64,000 nt of DNA from Bacteroides sp. AN502(2024) (GCF_041227145.1 NZ_JBGFSP010000003.1:186001-250000), one strand, 5' to 3'; positions 26,025 to 34,788 are shown, counted from the first letter of the stretch. Made by a program: numbers and translations. Notes: generated by a model from the letters alone, not told the origin.

Positions 26025-26195
26025 TACCTAAAAATAATGAAAATACACCTCCGCATAAGGAGCCTTTAAATACGACTAAAACGTATGAAGTACTAAAAAG
26101 GCGGAAAAAGTTTTTTGCAACTTCATGTCACAAACTCCTATTAATGCTTATCTTTGCCACCCAATCTCATTACAAAATTATAAAGAGTCACTTCA

Positions 26196-27110
26196 ATGTC
26201 AAGAGAGCAAATATTAATCAAGACCTCATGGATCAGTACAACCGGCAATGCAATCCTGTCCATATCCAAAATCATAATCGGTTTGTTTGCCGGTAGTCTA
26301 GCCGTAATCAGCGACGGTATCGACTCGGCAACCGATGTTGTCATCTCTATCGTTATGGTTTTTACGGCACGTCTCATCAACCGTCCTCCTTCAAAGAAGT
26401 ACGTATTCGGCTATGAGAAAGCCGAAGGTATCGCTACAAAGATCCTCTCACTTGTGATATTTTATGCCGGTGTACAAATGCTGCTATCGTCCACTAAAAG
26501 TATATTTTCAGAGGAAGTGAAAGAGATACCATCGGCTATCGCCATCTATGTCACAGTATTTTCTATTATCGGTAAACTCATACTGGCCTCATACCAGTAT
26601 AAACAGGGAAAGAAGATCAACAGTTCCATGCTGACGGCAAATGCCATCAATATGCGTAATGATGTTATCATCTCAACAGGAGTCTTATTAGGATTAATAT
26701 TTACTTTCATCTTCAAGTTACCGATACTCGATTCGATAACAGGATTAATAATCAGCCTCTTCATCATCAAATCCTCCGTCCATATTTTCATTGATTCTAA
26801 TGTGGAACTAATGGATGGAGTGAAAGATGTCAATGTATACAACAAGATATTCGAAGCTGTCGAGAAGGTGCCCGGTGCCAGTAATCCGCATCGTGTCAGA
26901 TCACGAATGATAGGAAATCTCTATATGATTACCCTTGATATCGAAGTGAATCCGCAAATCACGATCACGCAAGCCCATGAGATTGCCGATGCAGTGGAGA
27001 AGAGCATTATAAATTCGGTAGATAATGTATACGACATCTTGGTACATGTAGAGCCTGCCGGTAAATGTCAGACAGGAGAGAAATTCGGGGTCGATAAAGA
27101 TATGGTTTAA
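26196..27110 (+). CDS. Cation diffusion facilitator (CDF) transporter
   Basis: 304 residues: six transmembrane helices and a C-terminal cytoplasmic domain (VEKVPGASNPHRVRSRMIGN, then DIEVNPQITITQAHEIADAV). Transport-site motifs are DSATD in helix 2 and NMRND in helix 5. The second motif is NxxxD rather than the HxxxD of zinc exporters, which in this family points away from strict Zn selectivity and toward Mn or Fe. It probably exports a divalent metal in exchange for protons. A TATCTTTG box lies at 26149-26156. Confidence 0.92.
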   Translation: MSREQILIKTSWISTTGNAILSISKIIIGLFAGSLAVISDGIDSATDVVISIVMVFTARLINRPPSKKYVFGYEKAEGIATKILSLVIFYAGVQMLLSSTKSIFSEEVKEIPSAIAIYVTVFSIIGKLILASYQYKQGKKINSSMLTANAINMRNDVIISTGVLLGLIFTFIFKLPILDSITGLIISLFIIKSSVHIFIDSNVELMDGVKDVNVYNKIFEAVEKVPGASNPHRVRSRMIGNLYMITLDIEVNPQITITQAHEIADAVEKSIINSVDNVYDILVHVEPAGKCQTGEKFGVDKDMV

Positions 27111-27231
27111 TCTTATTTATTCACCTAATATGTAATAAACTCAAAACGTTGCAAATTTCCTTCTTCATTTGCCCTGTTTACATAAATAAAAACTATCTTT
27201 GCGTATCTGAAATCCTGAAATACGAAAAGAA

Positions 27232-27513
27232 ATGGATCAAATAGACAACCTAAAAGAGCTTATCAATCAGAGAGATGTGGACACAGCAATTGAGCAATTG
27301 GACCAGCTTCTCCAGGAAAATTCTGTCGAGAAAAAGAAAGATACTCTATACTATTTACGGGGAAATGCCTACCGAAAGAAAGGAGATTGGAAGCGGGCAC
27401 TAGACAACTACCAGTATGCCATCGATCTCAATCCAGAAAGTCCTGCTGTCCAGGCAAGAAAAATGGCGATAGACATCCTCAACTTCTACCACAAGGATCT
27501 GTTTAATCAATAA
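27232..27513 (+). CDS. Small TPR-repeat protein
   Basis: 93 residues with at least two tetratricopeptide repeats (DTLYYLRGNAYRKKGDWKRA, then LDNYQYAIDLNPESPAVQAR). It follows a -7 box TATCTTTG at 27194-27201 and precedes the ferredoxin gene by 34 nt, so it is probably the first gene of the kor operon. A role as assembly or docking factor for the oxidoreductase is a guess from position. Confidence 0.8.
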   Translation: MDQIDNLKELINQRDVDTAIEQLDQLLQENSVEKKKDTLYYLRGNAYRKKGDWKRALDNYQYAIDLNPESPAVQARKMAIDILNFYHKDLFNQ

Positions 27514-27547
27514 TCGAATTCAAAGATAACGTAATAAAATAAAGATT

Positions 27548-27775
27548 ATGGCAAAAATCAAAGGAGCAATCGTAGTCGACACGGAGCGTTGCAAAGGATG
27601 CAACCTGTGCGTAGTGGCATGTCCGCTTGATGTAATCGCCCTCAACAAAGAGGTAAATATGAAAGGCTATAACTATGCCTGGCAAGTAAAAGAAGACACC
27701 TGTAACGGATGCAGCTCGTGTGCAACAGTTTGTCCGGACGGATGTATTTCAGTATATAAAGTAAAAGTCGAATAA
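27548..27775 (+). CDS. korD: Ferredoxin-type subunit of 2-oxoacid:ferredoxin oxidoreductase
   Basis: 75 residues with two 4Fe-4S motifs: CKGCNLCVVACP and CNGCSSCATVCPDGC. This is the delta (PorD/KorD/VorD-like) subunit that carries electrons from the thiamine diphosphate site. It is followed after 11 nt by the alpha subunit. Confidence 0.9.
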   Translation: MAKIKGAIVVDTERCKGCNLCVVACPLDVIALNKEVNMKGYNYAWQVKEDTCNGCSSCATVCPDGCISVYKVKVE

Positions 27776-27786
27776 AAGAGAAGAAT

Positions 27787-28869
27787 ATGGCAGAAGAAGT
27801 TGTATTAATGAAAGGAAACGAAGCCATCGCCCAGGCAGCTATTCGTTGCGGTGCGGATGGATACTTCGGATATCCTATTACTCCCCAATCGGAAGTGTTG
27901 GAAACGCTTGCCGAACTGAAACCGTGGGAAACAACCGGCATGGTAGTACTTCAGGCAGAAAGTGAAGTAGCAGCTATCAATATGGTATATGGAGGTGCAG
28001 GTAGTGGAAAAATGGTGATGACATCATCCTCAAGTCCTGGTGTAAGTCTGAAACAGGAAGGTATCTCTTACATCGCAGGTGCCGAACTTCCTTGCCTGAT
28101 TGTGAACGTAATGCGTGGCGGTCCCGGACTGGGAACCATCCAACCGAGTCAGGCAGACTACTTCCAGACAGTAAAAGGGGGTGGTCATGGGGACTACAAA
28201 CTAATAGCACTCGCACCGGCATCCGTACAGGAAATGACGGATTTCGTGGCATTGGGATTCGAATTGGCATTCAAATACCGCAACCCGGCTATTATACTTG
28301 CCGATGGTGTGATCGGACAGATGATGGAAAAGGTCGTTCTTCCTGCCCAAAAGGCACGCCGCACGGAAGCAGAAATACTCGAACAATGCCCATGGGCTAC
28401 CACCGGAAAGGCAAAAGGCCGCAAGCCGAACATTATCACTTCTCTGGAGCTAAAACCGGAAGCTATGGAAATCAACAACCTACGCTTCCAAGCCAAGTAT
28501 CGTAAAATCGAAGAAAACGAAGTACGCTTTGAAGAGATCAACTGCGAAGATGCAGAATATCTGATCATCGCTTTCGGTTCAATGGCACGCATTGGCCAAA
28601 AAGCAATGGAACTGGCTCGCGAACAAGGCATCAAAGTAGGTATCCTGCGTCCGATCACCTTGTGGCCGTTCCCGACAAAGGCAATTGCCTCTTATGCTGA
28701 TAAAGTAAAGGGGATGCTTGTTACGGAACTGAATGCCGGACAGATGATTGAAGATGTCCGCCTGGCTGTAAACGGTAAAATAAAGGTAGAACATTTCGGA
28801 CGCCTCGGTGGTATTGTGCCCGACCCGGATGAAATTGTAACAGCCTTGAAAGAAACAATAATCAAATAA
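27787..28869 (+). CDS. korA: 2-Oxoacid:ferredoxin oxidoreductase alpha subunit (KorA/VorB)
   Basis: 360 residues. The N-terminal pyrimidine-binding domain (GNEAIAQAAIRCGADGYFGY, PITPQSEVLE) is followed by a transketolase-C-like domain (YLIIAFGSMARIGQKAMELA). With the ferredoxin, beta and gamma subunits it makes a four-subunit enzyme that decarboxylates a 2-oxoacid to acyl-CoA and reduced ferredoxin, or runs in reverse. Substrate (2-oxoglutarate or branched-chain 2-oxoacids) cannot be fixed from sequence. Confidence 0.93.
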   Translation: MAEEVVLMKGNEAIAQAAIRCGADGYFGYPITPQSEVLETLAELKPWETTGMVVLQAESEVAAINMVYGGAGSGKMVMTSSSSPGVSLKQEGISYIAGAELPCLIVNVMRGGPGLGTIQPSQADYFQTVKGGGHGDYKLIALAPASVQEMTDFVALGFELAFKYRNPAIILADGVIGQMMEKVVLPAQKARRTEAEILEQCPWATTGKAKGRKPNIITSLELKPEAMEINNLRFQAKYRKIEENEVRFEEINCEDAEYLIIAFGSMARIGQKAMELAREQGIKVGILRPITLWPFPTKAIASYADKVKGMLVTELNAGQMIEDVRLAVNGKIKVEHFGRLGGIVPDPDEIVTALKETIIK

Positions 28870-28876
28870 CGAAACC

Positions 28877-29050
28877 ATGAATCCCGATAAAATAAGAAAC
28901 GTACTGAATATCCTCTTTATGGTATTGGCCGTTGCAGCCGTCATCATTTATTTTGTAGCCAAAGAAGATTTCAAAATATTCATCTACGTATGCGGCGCGG
29001 CAATCTTTGTCAAGCTAATGGAGTTTTTTATACGGTTCACCAACAGATAA
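28877..29050 (+). CDS. 57-residue membrane protein inside the kor operon
   Basis: Reads MNPDKIRNVLNILFMVLAVA and continues through a second hydrophobic stretch (IFIYVCGAAIFVKLMEFFI) to FTNR. It has two predicted membrane helices with short polar ends. It starts 7 nt after korA and ends 12 nt before korB, so it is translated within the operon. It may tether or interact with the soluble oxidoreductase at the inner membrane; no family is recognised. Confidence 0.75.
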   Translation: MNPDKIRNVLNILFMVLAVAAVIIYFVAKEDFKIFIYVCGAAIFVKLMEFFIRFTNR

Positions 29051-29062
29051 GGAGAAGAAGTT

Positions 29063-29827
29063 ATGACTAAAGAAGAAATAATCAAACCCGAGAATCTGGT
29101 TTACAAAAAACCGACTCTGATGAACGATAACGCCATGCATTACTGTCCGGGCTGCAGTCACGGTGTGGTACACAAACTCATTGCCGAAGTAATAGAAGAA
29201 ATGGGCATGGAAGATAAGACAGTGGGGATCTCACCGGTAGGATGTGCGGTTTTCGCCTACAACTATCTGGACATCGACTGGCAAGAAGCAGCACACGGAC
29301 GCGCTCCTGCTGTAGCAACTGCTATCAAACGCTTGTGGCCGGACCGTCTCGTATTCACTTACCAGGGTGACGGTGACTTGGCTTGTATCGGTACAGCCGA
29401 GACTATACACGCATTGAACCGCGGTGAGAATATTACCATCATCTTTATCAACAATGCGATCTACGGTATGACAGGCGGTCAGATGGCACCGACCACTTTA
29501 GTAGGCATGAAAAGTTCCACTTGTCCTTACGGACGCGATGTTAAAATTCACGGCTATCCATTGAAGATGACTGAAATCGCAGCCCAACTGGAAGGAACAG
29601 CTTACGTGACCCGTCAGTCCGTACAATCCGTACCGGCTATCCGCAAGGCAAAGAAAGCAATCCGCAAGGCTTTTGAGAACTCCATGAACGGTAAAGGTTC
29701 CAATCTGGTAGAAATCGTTTCTACTTGTAGTTCAGGCTGGAAGATGACTCCGGAGAAGGCGAACAAATGGATGGAAGAACACATGTTCCCATTCTATCCG
29801 CTGGGTGATTTAAAAGATAAAGAATAA
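29063..29827 (+). CDS. korB: 2-Oxoacid:ferredoxin oxidoreductase beta subunit (KorB)
   Basis: 254 residues. CPGCSHGVVHKLIAEV is the N-terminal cluster/thiamine region. The thiamine diphosphate-Mg motif is GDGDLACIGTAETIHALNRG followed by NNAIYGMTGGQ. It binds the cofactor and carries out the decarboxylation with the alpha subunit. Confidence 0.95.
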   Translation: MTKEEIIKPENLVYKKPTLMNDNAMHYCPGCSHGVVHKLIAEVIEEMGMEDKTVGISPVGCAVFAYNYLDIDWQEAAHGRAPAVATAIKRLWPDRLVFTYQGDGDLACIGTAETIHALNRGENITIIFINNAIYGMTGGQMAPTTLVGMKSSTCPYGRDVKIHGYPLKMTEIAAQLEGTAYVTRQSVQSVPAIRKAKKAIRKAFENSMNGKGSNLVEIVSTCSSGWKMTPEKANKWMEEHMFPFYPLGDLKDKE

Positions 29828-29847
29828 CGCTAAAAGTCAACAGAACA

Positions 29848-30390
29848 ATGAAAGAAGAAATAATTATAGCAGGATTCGGTGGACAAGGCGTATTGTCTAT
29901 GGGTAAGATTCTGGCATATTCCGGTTTGATGGAAGGCAAAGAAGTAACCTGGATGCCGGCATACGGTCCCGAGCAACGAGGTGGAACAGCCAACGTTACA
30001 GTTATTGTAAGCGATGGCAAAATATCCTCACCGATTCTTAGTAAATACGATGCTGCCATCATTCTGAATCAACCTTCACTCGAGAAGTTTGAAAACAAAG
30101 TGAAACCCGGCGGTATCCTGATTTATGACGGTTACGGAATTATCAACCCTCCTACCCGTAAAGATATTAAGGTATATCGTATCGATGCAATGGATGCAGC
30201 CAACGAGATGAACAATGCCAAAGCATTCAACATGATCGTACTTGGCGGATTATTGAAGCTTCACCCCATCGTAACATTGGAAAATGTGATCAAAGGACTT
30301 AAGAAGACCCTTCCGGAACGCCACCATCACTTGATTCCCATGAATGAGGAAGCCATCAAGAAAGGTATGGAATTAATCCGTGAGGTTTAA
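29848..30390 (+). CDS. korC: 2-Oxoacid:ferredoxin oxidoreductase gamma subunit (KorC)
   Basis: 180 residues of the POR gamma-type domain. EIIIAGFGGQGVLSMGKILA and MPAYGPEQRGGTANVTVIVS are diagnostic. It is the last gene of the kor operon. A large inverted repeat follows at 30404-30474. Confidence 0.93.
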   Translation: MKEEIIIAGFGGQGVLSMGKILAYSGLMEGKEVTWMPAYGPEQRGGTANVTVIVSDGKISSPILSKYDAAIILNQPSLEKFENKVKPGGILIYDGYGIINPPTRKDIKVYRIDAMDAANEMNNAKAFNMIVLGGLLKLHPIVTLENVIKGLKKTLPERHHHLIPMNEEAIKKGMELIREV

Positions 30391-30403
30391 TTAACAGATA
30401 ATA

Positions 30404-30474
30404 GACAATGGATAATTGATAATTATTAGCTACGTATCATACGTATGCAACATAATTTTCAATTATCCATTGTC
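30404..30474. repeat. Perfect 16-bp inverted repeat after korC
   Basis: GACAATGGATAATTGA (30404-30419) is the exact inverse of TCAATTATCCATTGTC (30459-30474). The 39-nt loop contains the smaller near-palindrome TACGTATCATACGTA. There is no T-tract, so it is not a classic terminator. It may be a MITE-like or REP-like element; the copy number in the genome would decide. Confidence 0.7.
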
Positions 30475-30494
30475 ATTAAATCAATTAAAGTAAG

Positions 30495-30502
30495 TATCTT
30501 TG
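30495..30502 (+). promoter_or_regulatory. -7 box immediately before the porin start
   Basis: TATCTTTG ends only 9 nt before the ATG at 30512. A transcript starting 4-5 nt after the box would have a leader of about 5 nt, too short for a ribosome binding site. An in-frame TTG inside the box (30500) is excluded as a start. Confidence 0.6.
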
Positions 30503-30511
30503 CCTCCAATT

Positions 30512-32563
30512 ATGAGACGAATCTTACTATTATATATATTACTTTCCGTTATAGGTTTGACAACTGTTCATGCACAGTTCGATAATGGTCGACAGAGAGT
30601 GGACGAAAACGGATACGACCAATACGGTAACCAGGTAGACCCTACCATGATTCCGGACAGACTGGATAGTGCCAATGTAGAAGTACAGGGATTACCTCCG
30701 AAGTTATATATGTGGCGCATCAATAATCAGTTAGGCGACCGTACCATCATCCCGGCAGATACTGTTTATCACCACTTCCAGAATTCAAATCTTACCGAAG
30801 GACTTAACGGACATTATAATTATCTGGCCAATATGGGTTCTCCCCGTATATCACGCATCTTCTTCGAACGCCGTGATCCGGAACCGACTATCTTTATGGA
30901 GCCCTTCTCCAGTTTCCTTATTCGTCCTACGGAATTTAAATTCACCAACAGTAACGTACCTTATACGAATCTGACGTATCATAAAGCCGGTAATAAAATA
31001 AACGGAGAAGAACGCTTTAAGTCTTATTTCTCTGTCAATGTAAACAAGAAACTGGCTTTCGGATTTAATATAGACTACCTGTACGGACGAGGATATTACA
31101 ACAATCAGAATACGGCGTACTTTAACGCAGCAGTTTTCGGTAGCTATATCGGCGACCGATATCAGCTACAAGCCATATACAGCAACAATTACCTCAAGAC
31201 AAACGAAAACGGAGGTATCGAGGACGACCGTTACATCACCGCACCCGAAGAAATGGCGCAAGGCCAAAGAGAATATGAGTCAACCAATATTCCCACTCTA
31301 TTAAGTGCAACGACCAACCGCAATCACAATTTTTATGTATTTCTGACCCACCGTTATAATTTGGGATTCAGTCGCGACATACCGCAAGCCGAAAATGATA
31401 CCACCCCCGCCAAACAGGAATTCGTACCGGTCACCAGTTTCATACATACCGTTCAGGTAGAGCGTGCACGTCATAGCTTCAACTCCGATGATGATATGCG
31501 CGAGAAGAACTATTATCCAAACACCTACCTGGAACCGGATAATCCGCTTGTCAGAGACAGTACGACCTACATAGGTATCAAGAATACCGTAGGCATCGCA
31601 CTACTGGAAGGATTCAATAAATATGCCAAAGCGGGTCTGACAGCATTCGCTTCCTATAAAATCAACAAGTACACTCTTATGAACATGGAGGGAAATCCGT
31701 TGCCCGACAAATACAATGAAAATGAAATATTTGTCGGAGGCGAACTATCCAAACGTGAAGGAAATGTGCTTCATTACCATGCCATTGGTGAAGTGGGATT
31801 GGCAGGAAAAGCAATCGGACAATTCAATGTGAAAGGAGACATCGACCTGAACTTCCCGTTGTGGAAAGACACCGTCAGCCTGATAGCTCGTGGTGAAGTC
31901 AGCCACAAGCTGGCTCCTTTCTATATGCGTCATTATCACTCCAAACATTTCATGTGGGACGATGATATGGAAAAGGAATTCCGTACCCGTATCGAAGGAG
32001 AATTGAGTATTGCACGCTGGAGAACACGTTTGAAGGCAGGAGTTGAAAACATAAAGAACTACACCTACTTCAATCAACAGGCAATGCCGGAACAGAAGAG
32101 TGGAAGTATACAGGTTTTATCAGCAAATCTTAATCAGGATTTCAAACTGGGCATTTTCCATTTAGACAATGAAGTAACCTGGCAGAAGTCCAGTGAGCAG
32201 ACCGTACTTCCTTTGCCTGATCTCTCGTTGTATCACAATTTCTATATGCAGTTCAAGCTGGCAAAAAAAGTGCTTAGTGTACAGTTAGGTGCCGATGTTC
32301 GTTATTTCAGTAAATACAATGCACCCGCTTATATGCCGGCTATCCAAAACTTCCATCTGCAACCGACAAACGATCAGATAGAGATAGGAGGTTATCCGAT
32401 CGTGAATGTATACGCAAACTTACATCTAAAGCGTACACGTTTCTATGTAATGATGTATCACGTGAATCAAGGTATGAGCAGCCCGAATTACTTCCTGTCT
32501 CCTCACTACCCCATCAACCCCCGTGTACTGAAAATCGGTCTTTCATGGAATTTCTATGATTAA
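30512..32563 (+). CDS. Putative porin (outer-membrane beta-barrel)
   Basis: 683 residues from the ATG at 30512. The signal peptide MRRILLLYILLSVIGLTTVH ends in AQ. The mature part is rich in Tyr, Asn and alternating beta strands and ends with an aromatic strand (KIGLSWNFYD), typical of the Bacteroidota 'putative porin' family. It is probably an outer-membrane channel of unknown substrate. The following solute-binding protein gene overlaps it by 8 nt, so the two are translationally coupled. Confidence 0.85.
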   Translation: MRRILLLYILLSVIGLTTVHAQFDNGRQRVDENGYDQYGNQVDPTMIPDRLDSANVEVQGLPPKLYMWRINNQLGDRTIIPADTVYHHFQNSNLTEGLNGHYNYLANMGSPRISRIFFERRDPEPTIFMEPFSSFLIRPTEFKFTNSNVPYTNLTYHKAGNKINGEERFKSYFSVNVNKKLAFGFNIDYLYGRGYYNNQNTAYFNAAVFGSYIGDRYQLQAIYSNNYLKTNENGGIEDDRYITAPEEMAQGQREYESTNIPTLLSATTNRNHNFYVFLTHRYNLGFSRDIPQAENDTTPAKQEFVPVTSFIHTVQVERARHSFNSDDDMREKNYYPNTYLEPDNPLVRDSTTYIGIKNTVGIALLEGFNKYAKAGLTAFASYKINKYTLMNMEGNPLPDKYNENEIFVGGELSKREGNVLHYHAIGEVGLAGKAIGQFNVKGDIDLNFPLWKDTVSLIARGEVSHKLAPFYMRHYHSKHFMWDDDMEKEFRTRIEGELSIARWRTRLKAGVENIKNYTYFNQQAMPEQKSGSIQVLSANLNQDFKLGIFHLDNEVTWQKSSEQTVLPLPDLSLYHNFYMQFKLAKKVLSVQLGADVRYFSKYNAPAYMPAIQNFHLQPTNDQIEIGGYPIVNVYANLHLKRTRFYVMMYHVNQGMSSPNYFLSPHYPINPRVLKIGLSWNFYD

Positions 32564-33371
32564 CAGATACTTAGTACCCGTAGTCATCGTATTGGCAATC
32601 ATCTTTTCTATCCGCCAATGCGGTAAGCCGCAGCCGTCAGGACACCCGCGTGATTATGCAGCCATTTCCAAAGAAGGTATATTGCGTGTAGCGACTGAAT
32701 ATAATTCGATCAGTTTCTACGTGGACGGTGATACCGTCTCCGGTTTCCATTACGAACTGATACAGGCCTTTGCCCGCGATAAGGGACTGACAACCGAAAT
32801 AATCCCCCTGATGAGTTTCGAGAAACGGCTGGAAGGATTAAGTGAAGGACATTACGACGTAATTGCCTGCGACATATTAGCTACCAGCGAGCTGAAAGAC
32901 TCTCTGCTCCTCACCTCTCCCATCACGCTCAACAAACAAGTGCTCGTGCAACGGAAAGAAAACGGAGAAAACGACTCACTCTATATCCGTAACCAACTGG
33001 ACTTGGCCGGGCGGACACTTCACGTTGTAAAAGGATCACCTTCTATCTCGCGCATCCAAAATCTGGGAAATGAGATTGGAGATACCATTTATATCAAAGA
33101 AATAGATAAATACGGCCCCGAACAATTAATCTCGATGGTCGCTCACGGAGACATCGACTATACCGTTTGTGACAAAAGCATCGCACGCACGGCCGCCGAT
33201 TCCATCCCACAGATAGATATAAATACAGCTATCAGCTTTACGCAGTTCTACTCATGGGCGGTCAGCAAACAATCACCAGTCTTGCTCGATAGTCTGAATA
33301 CCTGGCTGAATAAATTCCAGAAGGAGAAAGAATACCGGAAGATTTATAAAAAATACTATGGTAAAAAATAA
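32556..33371 (+). CDS. Extracellular solute-binding protein, family 3 / MltF-like
   Basis: 271 residues. An N-terminal hydrophobic helix ends in SIRQC and may be a lipoprotein signal, although the lipobox is not canonical. The binding-protein fold is clear: GILRVATEYNSISFYVDGDT, GFHYELIQAFARDKGL, YDVIACDILATSELK and FTQFYSWAVSKQSP. It resembles the N-terminal domain of the lytic transglycosylase MltF but lacks the transglycosylase domain. Coupling to the porin suggests it binds a ligand that enters through that channel. Confidence 0.82.
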   Translation: MINRYLVPVVIVLAIIFSIRQCGKPQPSGHPRDYAAISKEGILRVATEYNSISFYVDGDTVSGFHYELIQAFARDKGLTTEIIPLMSFEKRLEGLSEGHYDVIACDILATSELKDSLLLTSPITLNKQVLVQRKENGENDSLYIRNQLDLAGRTLHVVKGSPSISRIQNLGNEIGDTIYIKEIDKYGPEQLISMVAHGDIDYTVCDKSIARTAADSIPQIDINTAISFTQFYSWAVSKQSPVLLDSLNTWLNKFQKEKEYRKIYKKYYGKK

Positions 33372-33417
33372 ACTCCCCAAAACTTGACTTTCGCTTTCGA
33401 ATGTCGTATCTTTACAG

Positions 33418-33487
33418 AGTTAATGATAAAGTAGTTTCAATTAAACTACGCGTAAAGGAGGGAATCGCGATTCTCTCCTTTTTTTGT
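33418..33487 (+). ncRNA. Small RNA candidate of about 70 nt
   Basis: The promoter is TTGA at 33384-33387, a 19-nt spacer and TATCTTTA at 33407-33414. The transcript would hold a hairpin GTAGTTT-CAATT-AAACTAC (33431-33449) and then an intrinsic terminator: AAGGAGgGAATCG pairs with CGATTCtCTCCTT, followed by about six T (end about 33487). Alternatively the last hairpin ends the porin operon, whose last gene stops at 33371. Confidence 0.55.
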
Positions 33488-33593
33488 ATCCATCCGGGGA
33501 AAAAACCTTCTCGCCCGGCTTTTCGTTTCGTTTTACCTGGTGATTACGGTTCTTCAGCCGGAAAACCGGCTGTGTTCCCCTTGCTTTTTACTG

Positions 33594-33703
33594 AAATGAA
33601 GCATCTATTCACTTCAAACAGAGGCTCTGTTTACCTGAAATAGAGCCTCTGTTCCGATAAAACAGAGCTTCTATTTCAACTCGACAGAATGCCTGTTTTC
33701 CAA
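33594..33703. repeat. 22-nt repeat array B, five units
   Basis: Five consecutive units of exactly 22 nt start at 33594, 33616, 33638, 33660 and 33682. The clearest has the perfect 15-nt palindrome AACAGAGGCTCTGTT; others read ATAGAGCCTCTGTT, AACAGAGCTTCTATT and GACAGAATGCCTGTT. The first unit is the most degenerate. Changes between units tend to leave a dyad in each. Confidence 0.8.
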
Positions 33704-33733
33704 CTGTCCCCGCAAAGTTAATAATCAATAAAG

Positions 33734-33764
33734 TTGCTCTTGACAAAAAATAGCTTTATCTTTG
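33734..33764 (+). promoter_or_regulatory. Promoter of the Gfo/Idh/MocA gene
   Basis: TTGC at 33734-33737, a 19-nt spacer and TATCTTTG at 33757-33764. It starts 31 bp after the end of array B. Confidence 0.65.
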
Positions 33765-33801
33765 GGGGTTGTTAGAACCGACACAATAGGTATATTATAT
33801 T

Positions 33802-34788
33802 ATGAGTGAAAAGATAATCAAATGGGGCTTCATTGGTTGCGGAGAAGTAACCAAGACGAAAAGCGGCCCCGCTTTCCAGAAAGTAGAACATTCGGAAGTC
33901 GTAGCCGTGATGAGTCGTGACGGCGCGAAGGCGAAAGCGTATGCCCAAGAGAGAGGAATCAAGAAATGGTATGACGATGCACAGGAGCTGATAGATGATC
34001 CGGAAGTAAACGCTGTCTATATCGCTACTCCTCCTTCTTCACACGCCACTTATGCCATTATGTCGATGAAAGCGGGTAAACCCGCCTATATTGAAAAACC
34101 CATGGCGGTAACGTATGAAGAATGTACCCGAATCAACCGCATATCCCATGAAACAGGAGTTCCCTGTTTCGTTGCATACTATCGCCGTTATCTTCCTTAT
34201 TTCCAAAAAGTAAAGGAATTGGTTGAGAACGGGACTATCGGCAATGCCATCAATGTGCAGATTCGTTTTGCCCAGCCTCCACGCGACTTGGATTACAATC
34301 GCAATAATCTCCCCTGGCGTGTACAGGCTGATATTGCCGGAGGTGGTTACTTCTATGACCTTGCTCCGCACCAGATTGATTTGTTGCAGGATATGTTCGG
34401 TTGTATCCTCCAAGCAAGTGGTTATAAGAGTAATCGGGGTGGACTTTATCCTGCCGAAGATACATTGAGCGCCTGTTTCCAATTTGATAACGGATTGGTG
34501 GGTAGCGGTTCCTGGTGTTTCGTAGCCCACGATTCTGCTCGCGAAGACCGCATAGAGATTATCGGTGATAAAGGGATGATTTGTTTCTCTGTCTTCACTT
34601 ACGAACCCATCGGATTGCATACCGAGAAAGGACGGGAAGAAATCCGCGTCAGTAACCCGGAGCATGTACAACAGCCTCTTATCCAAGCTGTAGTAGATCA
34701 TTTACTGGGCAAGTCGGTTTGCTCTTGCGACGGTGAAAGTGCAACGTTGACTAACTGGGTAATGGACAAGATCTTAGGTAAGCTATAG
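33802..34788 (+). CDS. Gfo/Idh/MocA family oxidoreductase
   Basis: 328 residues. The N-terminal NAD(P) Rossmann fold (WGFIGCGEVTKTKSGPAFQK) and the conserved EKPMAVTYEEC motif (Lys-Pro near residue 98) identify the family. The C-terminal substrate domain includes GGGYFYDLAPHQIDLLQDMF, where the His/Asp pair is typical of sugar dehydrogenases. It probably oxidises or reduces a sugar or inositol derivative; the substrate is not predictable. Only a 47-nt gap separates it from the deaminase. Confidence 0.9.
   Translation: MSEKIIKWGFIGCGEVTKTKSGPAFQKVEHSEVVAVMSRDGAKAKAYAQERGIKKWYDDAQELIDDPEVNAVYIATPPSSHATYAIMSMKAGKPAYIEKPMAVTYEECTRINRISHETGVPCFVAYYRRYLPYFQKVKELVENGTIGNAINVQIRFAQPPRDLDYNRNNLPWRVQADIAGGGYFYDLAPHQIDLLQDMFGCILQASGYKSNRGGLYPAEDTLSACFQFDNGLVGSGSWCFVAHDSAREDRIEIIGDKGMICFSVFTYEPIGLHTEKGREEIRVSNPEHVQQPLIQAVVDHLLGKSVCSCDGESATLTNWVMDKILGKL

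Larger units (their letters stand above)
33372..33801. other. 430-bp intergenic region with an sRNA candidate, a 22-nt array and a promoter
   Basis: From left to right it holds the sRNA candidate (33384-33487), a GCCGG-AAAA-CCGGC hairpin (about 33557-33570), array B (33594-33703) and the promoter of the oxidoreductase (33734-33764). A rightward frame of 80 codons from 33401 crosses all of these and is not believed to be a gene. Confidence 0.6.

Noticed and set aside
33401..33643. An 80-codon rightward frame
   Set aside because: It runs through a promoter, an intrinsic terminator and repeat array B and has no protein-like composition; better explained as non-coding.
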